From Akkermansiaceae bacterium (lineage in GTDB: Bacteria; Verrucomicrobiota; Verrucomicrobiia; Verrucomicrobiales; Akkermansiaceae), in assembly GCA_023301335.1 (NCBI GenBank), contig JALZVA010000215.1:1-13906 (forward strand): 13,906 nt of DNA, written 5' to 3'. The notes under the pieces are model-generated. The model was given only the letters and a program-made list of their open reading frames with translations. It did no database searches and was not told the DNA's origin. Shown here piece after piece: positions 1 to 6,912 of this stretch. Position 1 is the first letter of the stretch; each line of letters begins with the position of its first letter. Both the position numbers and the translations under genes were made by a program.

Positions 1-944
1 TCTCTTCTCGCCCAGGTGAGGGGGAGCATTTCGAGGTCGAGGTCCAGCGTGCGCTCTGCTTGCTTAGGGCTGTAAGGTAGGGAGCAGGCATCTGCTTTTG
101 CGTAGCCTTCTGCATTGGCATTAAAGAGCAGCACATTAGGGGTGCGGCCACGTGAGCCTTCACTGTATTCTAGTTCGCGTATGAATTCTTCATTGAGCCC
201 AGCGGCTCTTCGACCTTCTCTATTAAAGGGAGCCATTCCTTTGGCTTTGGACGGGGCTAGAGGGAAGCTGAGGTAGGTTTTGAATGCTTGCCAGTCGCTT
301 TGTTCCTTTTCTTTCCAAAGCTTGAACCATTTTAAACCATGTCCCACGTGCTCGATCTCATCGTGGTAAATTTTTTCTAAGACCTTGGCGGTAGAGGTGT
401 CTCCAATTTGACGGAACAGGGTGGCATAGTGTTTAGAGAAATCTAGATTGGCTTGCTCAAAGGTGAGTGAGAGGCGGGTGACGAAGTCGATGGGTTGTTC
501 CATTGGGCTGACCATCCGCCAGAAGTAATCATTCACTGGTAGACTGCCAAATTCGATCCCGCAGTTCTTCATCTGCCGCATATACATTAAGGTGTGAGCC
601 TGTTCTTCTTTCAGAGTTTCAAAAACACCCATGCGAAATTCCTTAGGAGCGTCTGGGAAGCGTAAGAGAACCAAAGCCATCAGCTCGGTGGCGAGGAGTT
701 CGTGATTGGCCAGGAAGTGCATCATTTTGCCACGTTCAAGCTCGTTTTCCAGATGCTTGACTCCGGGGAAATTTCCTCGGGCATCTTTGGGCGCCATGAT
801 GAGTTCCTGAGGTCTGCCTGGGAGGTCGGGAAGGGTGATAGCTGTTCCGGGAGAGCTGTCGGTGATGATACTAGGGTTGAGCTTTAGCTTTTCGTCTAAA
901 GTTGTTCCCATTAGCACTCTTTCAGCAAATTCCCTAAGCTCCAT
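1..944 (-). CDS. DUF455 ferritin-like protein, C-terminal part cut off by window edge
   Basis: I read this open frame directly on the minus strand; it runs off the left edge, so only about 314 N-terminal residues are present. An in-frame TGA lies four codons upstream of the ATG, so the start is at 944 or at the in-frame ATG of residue 12. The body matches the DUF455/COG2833 ferritin-like family: E82 in NHELLATELMA, the E113-x-x-H116 pair (EQAH), E163 in TFEQANLDF, and E196-x-x-H199 in HDEIEHVGHG. Together these give the E...ExxH / E...ExxH di-metal layout of a four-helix bundle. The family has no settled biochemical role. After a linker rich in basic residues (about 245-277) a new segment begins with PNVLLFNANAEGYAKA (279 on), which resembles the opening of pre-ATP-grasp domains; this part is inference. 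It lies 71 bp downstream of xerD on the same strand and may be cotranscribed with it. Confidence 0.85.
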   Translation of the reverse strand, partial: MELREFAERVLMGTTLDEKLKLNPSIITDSSPGTAITLPDLPGRPQELIMAPKDARGNFPGVKHLENELERGKMMHFLANHELLATELMALVLLRFPDAPKEFRMGVFETLKEEQAHTLMYMRQMKNCGIEFGSLPVNDYFWRMVSPMEQPIDFVTRLSLTFEQANLDFSKHYATLFRQIGDTSTAKVLEKIYHDEIEHVGHGLKWFKLWKEKEQSDWQAFKTYLSFPLAPSKAKGMAPFNREGRRAAGLNEEFIRELEYSEGSRGRTPNVLLFNANAEGYAKADACSLPYSPKQAERTLDLDLEMLPLTWARR

Positions 945-1015
945 CGCAATCAGTCAAAGTCGAGATGTGGGAACTTGCAAGCGTAAGCTTTTCTTTATGT
1001 GTGCAGGGTAGGTAT

Positions 1016-1909
1016 CTAACCTCTTGGGTGGAAAGATTTGTGAGCTTGCTTGAGCTGTTTTTGTTCCACATGAGTGTAGATTTGGGTAGTCGAGATGTCG
1101 GCGTGACCGAGCATTTCTTGAATGACTCTTAGATCAGCCCCGTTTTGGAGAAGGTGGGTGGCAAAGGAGTGGCGAAGGAGGTGGGGGTACATAGTGCTCT
1201 TGATGCCAGCGTTGGCGGCACGTTTTTTAACGATCTCACGTAGGCGCTCGGAACTGAGTGGACCTCCTCGAATAGAGAGAAAAACGTGCGACCGAGTTTT
1301 TGGTTTTATCAAGGTGGGGCGCTCACGAGAGAGATAAAGCTGAGTGGCGTCGATGGCACGTTTTCCCACGGGAACTTGGCGGGTTTTATTACCTTTTCCC
1401 GTGACGCGGAGGAAGCGATCGTCGAGGTCGATCTGATCGAGTGTGAGATTAGCTAACTCTGAAAGGCGTAATCCTGAAGCATAGAAAAGCTCAAGCATCG
1501 CTGCGTCACGCATACCTAGAGGGGCCATTGTATCGATCGAGTCTAGGAGAGTGGAGATTTCTTCCACGTGGAGCACTTCGGGTAAATGCTGACCTGGTTT
1601 CTGAGAAAGGAGGGGTTCCGCGATGTCTACGGGGAAGTTTTTGCGACTGACGAGGAATCTAAAAAAGATTTTGAGATGGACGGTGGTGACACGTAGAGAG
1701 CCCGTATTAATCCCGTCTTTTTTTCTAGAGCTAAGAAAGACACTGAGTTCATCCGTGCCGAGTTCGAGGAGGGAAGTGATTTTTTCTTTTTCTAAGAATC
1801 TGCCGAGCCACTCCAAACTCTGCTGGACGGAACTCTGGTAGGCTGGGGAAAGTCCACGCTCAGTAGCGAGGTAGAAGAGGAAAGCATCGGTGGAGGATTT
1901 GAGGTTCAT
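1016..1909 (-). CDS. xerD: Tyrosine recombinase XerD (chromosome dimer resolution)
   Basis: Site-specific tyrosine recombinase. With XerC it normally resolves chromosome dimers at dif in an FtsK-dependent way. An N-terminal SAM-like core-binding domain (about 1-90) is followed by the catalytic domain with all active residues: R148 (ASGLRLSEL), K172 (TGKGNKTR), H243 and R246 (HLLRHSFATHLL), H269 (LGHADISTTQ) and nucleophile Y278 (IYTH). The frame is open to an ATG at 2017 (333 residues). I prefer the ATG at 1909 because it gives 297 residues, the usual XerD size, places R148 and K172 at the E. coli XerD numbers as I recall them, and starts with the typical FLFYLATERGLS. The 36 extra residues look unlike the family and overlap a possible promoter. 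No Shine-Dalgarno sequence precedes any candidate start. Its XerD-like length, and the absence of attachment sites or phage genes, argue for the housekeeping enzyme; XerC or an orphan Xer cannot be fully excluded. Confidence 0.9.
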   Translation of the reverse strand: MNLKSSTDAFLFYLATERGLSPAYQSSVQQSLEWLGRFLEKEKITSLLELGTDELSVFLSSRKKDGINTGSLRVTTVHLKIFFRFLVSRKNFPVDIAEPLLSQKPGQHLPEVLHVEEISTLLDSIDTMAPLGMRDAAMLELFYASGLRLSELANLTLDQIDLDDRFLRVTGKGNKTRQVPVGKRAIDATQLYLSRERPTLIKPKTRSHVFLSIRGGPLSSERLREIVKKRAANAGIKSTMYPHLLRHSFATHLLQNGADLRVIQEMLGHADISTTQIYTHVEQKQLKQAHKSFHPRG

Positions 1910-1929
1910 AGGGGTATTTTTAGCAGATT

Positions 1930-1958
1930 TAGTTAAGATGTCTAAATCACTTTTCCAA
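1930..1958 (-). promoter_or_regulatory. Possible sigma70-type promoter for xerD
   Basis: On the minus strand TTGGAA (1958-1953) is separated by 17 bp from TAACTA (1935-1930). Transcription would begin about 15 bp before the preferred ATG at 1909. The -10 match is weak and no experiment backs it. Its position inside the longer reading frame fits the shorter XerD start. Confidence 0.25.
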
Positions 1959-2127
1959 ATCAACCCGTTTTCTGAGTAAAACATGGCTCTTAATTGACGA
2001 TATTTACACGTTACCAATAAAAAAAGAATTCCCTTTTTTAAAACCTGCCTTAGTTTACTCCCACTTCGTTCAAGAAGGCTCTCTTTGTGGTGCCGTCATC
2101 TAAAGAACGGATTAATTATCATAAATC

Positions 2128-4617
2128 ATGTCAAATAGAAGACCACCGGAACCGCCACCTAGCCCAACTGGGAAAAAACCGTCAGCCTCTAATGAAAAAG
2201 GAGGAGGCTTCAACTGGCGTGTAATTACGCTTTTTGCTGTGGCGATGGTGATTCTTTTTGCTGCGTATCAGATTAGCTCGAGTGGTGGGAACAAGACCTT
2301 TGATTTTGCTGAGTATGAAAAGCAACATTTCTCAGGAAACCTATACACCGAAGGGCAATACAAGTCTGATGAAGGAAATAATAAGGCGATCAGAGAGAAG
2401 TACAGATTAGAGCAGAAGATAAACGAAGAGCAGTTCATTTCCTCATTTAAGACCAAGAAGAGTGCAACGATTGGGACGGTGCAAGGCAAGTTCAACTACC
2501 TCGACATGCGTGATATGAGCAAGGTGGAGAAGAAGAGTCCCTTCATTGCAGAGCTAAATTCTCCCGCAGACGTAGCAATTTTTGAATCTCTCCCAAATTT
2601 AAAGATCAGCAATTATCGCTACGAGGCAGACTTCGACGCAGTCATTAAAGCGGCAAATACAGAGAGCTCAGAGGTCACAGTTTCAAAACTGACGGCAGAC
2701 CAGCTACGGAAGTCATTTTTTAGAGACGAATTAGGTGCAGTCGAGGTGGTGAAAGCTACGGATCAGACAGGTAGAGCATTTCTCGTAGGTCAGACACTAA
2801 CGTATGCAACCTTAGATGCAGATGCGTTTAAAAAAGCAGCAAGTAAAGATGGGATCGCAGTCACTGATAAAGACATCGAACTAGGAGTTAAGTTTGTAGA
2901 TTTTAATATGGTGGAAAACCTCGCTACGCTTGGTAGTGAGAAACGTGATTTTCTTAAGGAAACTACATCTAACTATGGCCATAGTGGTGGTGGATGGGCA
3001 GACATTCTTATCAGCTTGCTACCGATTTTCCTCATTGTTCTTATCATTATCTTCATCTTCCGTTTCCAAATGAAAAATGCGGGGAAAGGGGCAATGAGCT
3101 TCGGGAAATCCAAAGCACGCCTCCTTTCACAGGATAAAAATAAGGTCACATTCAAGGACGTAGCAGGTATCCAAGAAGCTAAGGAAGAGCTCTATGAAAT
3201 TGTAGACTTCCTTAAAGGCCCTAAGAAATTTGAAAAGCTCGGAGGAAATATCCCTAAGGGTGTCCTCATGGTAGGCCCTCCTGGAACAGGGAAGACACTC
3301 CTTGCCCGCGCGATTGCTGGGGAAGCGGATGTGCCGTTCTTTTCTATCTCTGGATCAGATTTCGTAGAGATGTTTGTCGGTGTCGGTGCTAGCCGTGTGC
3401 GCGACATGTTCGAGCAGGGGAAAAAGAATTCTCCATGTATTGTATTTATCGATGAGATTGACGCCGTGGGTCGCCACCGTGGTCAAGGTCATGGAGGTGG
3501 ACATGATGAACGTGAGCAAACACTCAATGCCCTCCTCGTAGAGATGGACGGGTTTGATGCACGTAGTGGGGTGATTATCATCGCCGCGACGAACCGCCCA
3601 GATGTTCTCGATCCAGCGCTACTCCGTCCTGGAAGATTCGACCGTCAGGTAACCGTCGCACTTCCAGATTACAAAGGCCGCGAGCAAATCCTCGGAGTGC
3701 ATGGAAAGAAAATCAAACTTAAGGAAAATACAGACCTTGGGACTATTTCAAGAGGGACTCCAGGTTTCTCTGGTGCAGAACTGGCTAACCTTATTAACGA
3801 AGCAGCCTTACTTGCGGCACGTAAAGGCCTAAAAGAAGTCACGGTTGCCGAACTTGAAGAAGCACGTGATAAGGTCAGATGGGGAAGAGAGAGACGCTCA
3901 TTAGCCATGTCTGAGAAGGATAAGGAAAATACAGCGTATCACGAAGCAGGGCACGCGATCTGTAACCTCGTGTGTGATCACACGGACAGTCTGCATAAAG
4001 TGACCATTATTCCTCGTGGCCCCGCTCTAGGGATGGCAATGTTCCTTCCTGATGAAGATAAGTTTAACTACCGTGAGGCTGAGCTGATTGACCAACTTTG
4101 TGTGGCAATGGGCGGACGAGTTGCGGAAGAAATTAAGTTTGGAAATGTCACAAATGGAGCGATGGGAGATATCCGTCAGGCTACAAACATCGCCCGTAAA
4201 ATGGTGTGTGAATGGGGAATGAGCCGCGACCTTGGAATGGTTGATTATGGAGGCGATGAGAATCAAGAGATGTTCATGGCTGCCAATAAGTCATATTCAG
4301 AGAGCACCGCTCAAAAAATCGATGATGAGATTAAGGAATTTATCGACTCCGCATACCGTAGAGCGATGGATATTCTCACCGAAAATAGAGAAGCGCTGGA
4401 AAATGTGAGCCAAGCCTTGCTGGAGTTTGAAACACTCAATGGTCGACAAATCCAAGACATCCTTGAAAAAGGTGAAATGGATAATCCACCGAGCCCGCCA
4501 GAGCCACCAGAGCCACCCTTGGCCCCAGCAGCTGATACCTTCGAAAAATCAGAGGTGAAAGAGGAAAAGAACGACGGGGAACCGCTTTCTCCAGAAGTTG
4601 TGGGAGCTCCAGCTTAA
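2128..4617 (+). CDS. ftsH: ATP-dependent zinc metalloprotease FtsH
   Basis: Inner-membrane AAA+ protease that extracts and degrades membrane and short-lived soluble proteins as a hexamer. Order of parts: Pro-rich cytoplasmic N terminus (1-29), transmembrane helix 1 (about 31-48), periplasmic region of about 240 residues, transmembrane helix 2 (about 293-313), AAA+ domain with Walker A GPPGTGKT (383-390), Walker B IVFIDEID (D442, E443) and second region of homology ATNRPD...RPGRFDR (487-506). The M41 protease domain follows, with HEAGH (H605, E606, H609) and the likely third zinc ligand D681 in GAMGDIRQAT. The tail is rich in Pro and acidic residues (about 788-829). At 829 residues it is much longer than the E. 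coli enzyme (about 644); the periplasmic region and tail account for most of the difference. No Shine-Dalgarno sequence precedes the start; the preceding 20 bp are AT-rich. The gene is divergent from xerD and stands alone, with a terminator right after it. Confidence 0.97.
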   Translation: MSNRRPPEPPPSPTGKKPSASNEKGGGFNWRVITLFAVAMVILFAAYQISSSGGNKTFDFAEYEKQHFSGNLYTEGQYKSDEGNNKAIREKYRLEQKINEEQFISSFKTKKSATIGTVQGKFNYLDMRDMSKVEKKSPFIAELNSPADVAIFESLPNLKISNYRYEADFDAVIKAANTESSEVTVSKLTADQLRKSFFRDELGAVEVVKATDQTGRAFLVGQTLTYATLDADAFKKAASKDGIAVTDKDIELGVKFVDFNMVENLATLGSEKRDFLKETTSNYGHSGGGWADILISLLPIFLIVLIIIFIFRFQMKNAGKGAMSFGKSKARLLSQDKNKVTFKDVAGIQEAKEELYEIVDFLKGPKKFEKLGGNIPKGVLMVGPPGTGKTLLARAIAGEADVPFFSISGSDFVEMFVGVGASRVRDMFEQGKKNSPCIVFIDEIDAVGRHRGQGHGGGHDEREQTLNALLVEMDGFDARSGVIIIAATNRPDVLDPALLRPGRFDRQVTVALPDYKGREQILGVHGKKIKLKENTDLGTISRGTPGFSGAELANLINEAALLAARKGLKEVTVAELEEARDKVRWGRERRSLAMSEKDKENTAYHEAGHAICNLVCDHTDSLHKVTIIPRGPALGMAMFLPDEDKFNYREAELIDQLCVAMGGRVAEEIKFGNVTNGAMGDIRQATNIARKMVCEWGMSRDLGMVDYGGDENQEMFMAANKSYSESTAQKIDDEIKEFIDSAYRRAMDILTENREALENVSQALLEFETLNGRQIQDILEKGEMDNPPSPPEPPEPPLAPAADTFEKSEVKEEKNDGEPLSPEVVGAPA

Positions 4618-4649
4618 AAAAACAATTGATTTACCTCTCATAACATATC

Positions 4650-4676
4650 AAAAGCGGCTCGATAGCCGCTTTTTTG
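4650..4676 (+). terminator. Rho-independent terminator of ftsH
   Basis: A perfect 9-bp stem, AAAGCGGCT (4651-4659) with AGCCGCTTT (4664-4672), closes a CGAT loop and runs into six to nine T residues. It lies 33 bp after the ftsH stop codon. A4650 and T4673 can extend the stem. Confidence 0.9.
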
Positions 4677-4703
4677 CCGCTACGGCTAAGCACTTAATAT
4701 TTT
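4674..4703 (+). promoter_or_regulatory. Possible folE2 promoter giving a nearly leaderless mRNA
   Basis: TTGCCG (4674-4679), an 18-bp spacer and TATTTT (4698-4703) sit in the only 35 bp between the ftsH terminator and the folE2 ATG. Transcription from this site would start around 4710, so the message would have almost no 5' leader. The match to consensus is modest; read-through from ftsH is the alternative. Confidence 0.3.
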
Positions 4704-4710
4704 AACGAGT

Positions 4711-5493
4711 ATGGAAGAACTAAAGGATACCCAGAATGAGCGTGATGATCGTAATATAGCGATCGATCGAGTGGGGGTGAAAGCTCTCCGCTTTCCCTTG
4801 GAAGTAAAAGAAAAAGAAGGGAATAACCAACGGACAGTGGCTACGGTAGCGCTTGCCGTGGATCTTCCTAAGGAATTTAAAGGGACGCACATGAGCCGCT
4901 TTGTCGAGGTGCTTTCTGCACATGGCAATTGCTTGGACGTGCGTGAACTGCATAAAGTTCCGTGTGAGATGTTAGATGTGCTGAATGCTTCACGTGCACA
5001 TGTGGAATTTGACTTCGCTTTTTTCCGCTCAAAGGCAGCGCCTGTGACAGGGAAACGTGGTTTGTTAGATTATCAAGTGAGGTTTGAGGTAGAGGCTGGG
5101 AGTGACGGTTCACGTGACTTTATTCACACTGTGATGGTGCCTGTAGCGACACTCTGCCCATGCTCAAAAGCAATTTCTGATTACGGTGCGCATAACCAAC
5201 GCGGGCTAGTTACGTATTCCGTAAGGTCTAAACAACCGATCTGGATTGAAGACTTGATTGATCTCGTGGAGCAGTCTGCAAGCTGTGAACTTTACTCACT
5301 ACTCAAGAGACCAGATGAAAAAGCAGTTACAGAACGGGCGTACGATAACCCTGTGTTTGTAGAGGATCTGGTGCGTAATGTTGCGGCGAGATCGAATGCG
5401 CAAGATAATATCACTTGGTATAAGGTCGAAGCAGAGAACTTTGAGTCGATCCACAATCACAACGCCTACGCGATGATTGAGAAACAAAAGTAA
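4711..5493 (+). CDS. folE2: GTP cyclohydrolase I type B (FolE2/MptA family)
   Basis: Converts GTP to 7,8-dihydroneopterin triphosphate, the first step toward folate and, in many bacteria, queuosine. It belongs to the FolE2 (COG1469) family, not the classical zinc-dependent FolE. The diagnostic stretch TLCPCSKAISDYGAHNQRG holds C149 and C151 with H161, followed by EQSASCELYSLLKRPDEK (around 203-220) and a C-terminal IHNHNAYA; these supply the metal and active-site residues in the family. Length of 260 residues is normal. The preceding terminator suggests it starts its own transcript, possibly from the weak promoter just upstream. FolE2 enzymes tolerate metals other than zinc, and in some bacteria replace FolE when zinc is scarce; no Zur-like site was recognised here, so it may simply be the only GTP cyclohydrolase. 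Two further genes follow on the same strand. Confidence 0.95.
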   Translation: MEELKDTQNERDDRNIAIDRVGVKALRFPLEVKEKEGNNQRTVATVALAVDLPKEFKGTHMSRFVEVLSAHGNCLDVRELHKVPCEMLDVLNASRAHVEFDFAFFRSKAAPVTGKRGLLDYQVRFEVEAGSDGSRDFIHTVMVPVATLCPCSKAISDYGAHNQRGLVTYSVRSKQPIWIEDLIDLVEQSASCELYSLLKRPDEKAVTERAYDNPVFVEDLVRNVAARSNAQDNITWYKVEAENFESIHNHNAYAMIEKQK

Positions 5494-5541
5494 AGATCGT
5501 AATTTTTTTAGATAGCCTATTATTATAACCTTATAAATATC

Positions 5542-5973
5542 ATGTCTGACTTGAACCTTAGAAAACCTTATTTATCGCTTCCCGGTGCTGGGGACATTCC
5601 GAACGTGAAAGAATTTTTAGCGTCTAAGCCAAAGGAACAAGAGCATAAGTTTGAATCTGCGGGGGAGTTCGTGAAGCGCCTAGCACAGAGGATTTCTCGG
5701 TGGAGAGAAATGCTTCCCAATGATCTTGAGCCTGTAATCCTCACTTTTTTACCGACTGGGGACATTGTCGAGGTATTAAGTGTGGGGGAAGATGGGCATT
5801 CGAGTGTGGTGATAGAGGGTTTGTTAGAGAAAGACCCTGTCATGTTTATCTCTCATCAGGCGAGCCTTCAGGTGCTGTGCTACACTCGTAAAGTGGAGGA
5901 CGAGGAAGATGAGCCTAAAAAGCCAAAGCGGCGGATTGGATTCCACGTGGGTGGAGAAGAGATTGAAGCATAA
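5542..5973 (+). CDS. Uncharacterised 143-residue acidic/basic cytoplasmic protein
   Basis: I do not recognise this protein. It has no signal peptide, membrane helix or cysteine-rich motif. A middle part (about 38-115) looks like a small folded domain: a helical segment GEFVKRLAQRISRWREML, then alternating hydrophobic stretches EPVILTFLPTGDIVEVLSV and SVVIEGLLEKDPVMFISHQ suggesting beta strands. The C terminus is a charged tail (EDEEDEPKKPKRR) ending in IGFHVGGEEIEA. It lies 48 bp after folE2 and only 21 bp before trhO, so it is probably cotranscribed with trhO. The 48-bp gap has a T-run without a hairpin. TTGAGA (5477-5482), 17 bp, TAATTT (5500-5505) is a weak candidate promoter. Codon use looks ordinary for the window, so I take it as a real gene; function unknown. 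Confidence 0.75.
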   Translation: MSDLNLRKPYLSLPGAGDIPNVKEFLASKPKEQEHKFESAGEFVKRLAQRISRWREMLPNDLEPVILTFLPTGDIVEVLSVGEDGHSSVVIEGLLEKDPVMFISHQASLQVLCYTRKVEDEEDEPKKPKRRIGFHVGGEEIEA

Positions 5974-5994
5974 GCTACACAGCTATCAGATGTC

Positions 5995-6906
5995 ATGAAC
6001 GAAGTACCTTCACCGTATCAAGTTTTACTGTATTACCTCTACACTCCGGTTGAAGATCCCGAGGGATACAGGGAGGAACATCGAGTGTTTTGCGAAGAAA
6101 ATGACCTGTTAGGTCGAGTTCTGATCGGAAGAGAAGGGATCAATGGAACCGTTTCTGGGACGACTGACAATTGCAAAAAATATATGGATTACATGTTAGG
6201 TGATCCACGGACAGAAAAAACGGAGTTCAAGGTAGATCCTGCGGAGGAGCATTTATTTCCTCGTTTATCGATCAAGGCACGTGAGGAGATCGTGACCCTT
6301 GGCTTAGGAGAGGAAGATTTTTCTCCTCTTGAAACTACCGCAAAGCATCTTTCCGCAGAGGAATGGCATGAGGCGATGCAGGGACCAAATACAGTAATCG
6401 TAGATATCCGTAATGACTACGAACATAAGTTAGGACACTTTAAGGGAGCGGTCTTACCTGAGGTAAGAAACTTCCGTGACACCCCACAGTGGATTAGTGA
6501 AAATCGCCACCTATTTGAGGGAAAAAAAATCATGACTTACTGCACTGGGGGAATCCGCTGTGAGAAATTCTCCGGCTATCTCTTACGTGAAGGCTTTGAA
6601 GATGTTGTGCAGTTAGATGGGGGCATCGTAAAGTACTCTAAGGATGAGAAGACTCAGGGGAAAGACTTCGAGGGCCAGATGTATGTGTTCGATAAACGGA
6701 TTGGAATTCCTGTGAATCAGGTGAACCCAAGTGTTGTTGCTCGCTGTGTGGCCTGTGATACTCCTTGTGAACGCTATGTGAACTGCGCTAATAAGGCTTG
6801 TAACGAACAGCACTTTCTCTGCGAGGAGTGTGAAGGAAAAACAGAACGCTTCTGTAGTAATGAATGTCGCGAGATTATCAGGGCAAAGTTAGCGGCTGAG
6901 CAATAA
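5995..6906 (+). CDS. trhO: tRNA uridine(34) hydroxylase TrhO (rhodanese family, YceA-like)
   Basis: Oxygen-dependent hydroxylation of wobble uridine 34 to 5-hydroxyuridine in tRNAs, the first step toward cmo5U/mo5U (known for E. coli and Bacillus members). The N-terminal UPF0176 part (about 1-110) carries GREGINGTVSG and KAREEIVTLGLG. A rhodanese domain (about 120-220) contains DIRNDYEHKLGHFKGA and the active-site loop YCTGGIRCEK, with C183 as the catalytic cysteine. The C-terminal part has about ten cysteines in pairs (CVAC, CANKAC, CEEC, CSNEC), which may bind metal. At 303 residues it is somewhat shorter than E. coli TrhO (350) and all key parts are present. ATG 5995 is chosen because the overlapping ATG at 5990 is out of frame. 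It is the last gene of the folE2 group and converges on the HDAC gene with a 6-bp gap and no obvious hairpin between them. Confidence 0.93.
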   Translation: MNEVPSPYQVLLYYLYTPVEDPEGYREEHRVFCEENDLLGRVLIGREGINGTVSGTTDNCKKYMDYMLGDPRTEKTEFKVDPAEEHLFPRLSIKAREEIVTLGLGEEDFSPLETTAKHLSAEEWHEAMQGPNTVIVDIRNDYEHKLGHFKGAVLPEVRNFRDTPQWISENRHLFEGKKIMTYCTGGIRCEKFSGYLLREGFEDVVQLDGGIVKYSKDEKTQGKDFEGQMYVFDKRIGIPVNQVNPSVVARCVACDTPCERYVNCANKACNEQHFLCEECEGKTERFCSNECREIIRAKLAAEQ

Positions 6907-6912
6907 AGGCTG

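Noticed and set aside
702..887. Plus-strand open frame within the DUF455 gene
   Set aside because: It lies antisense to a clearly conserved protein, has no recognisable motif and looks like a chance frame.
1016..2017. The tyrosine recombinase as an integrase of a mobile element
   Set aside because: Its length (297 residues from 1909), residue spacing and sequence fit housekeeping XerD, and there are no attachment repeats, tRNA gene or phage genes nearby.
1910..2017. N-terminal extension of XerD from the ATG at 2017
   Set aside because: The 36 extra residues do not resemble the family N terminus and would overlap a possible promoter; starting at 1909 puts the catalytic residues at the usual XerD positions.
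2020..2039. AAAAAAG-N6-CTTTTTT inverted repeat as a terminator
   Set aside because: It is almost pure A-T with one G-C pair, lies upstream of both divergent genes and follows no gene end.
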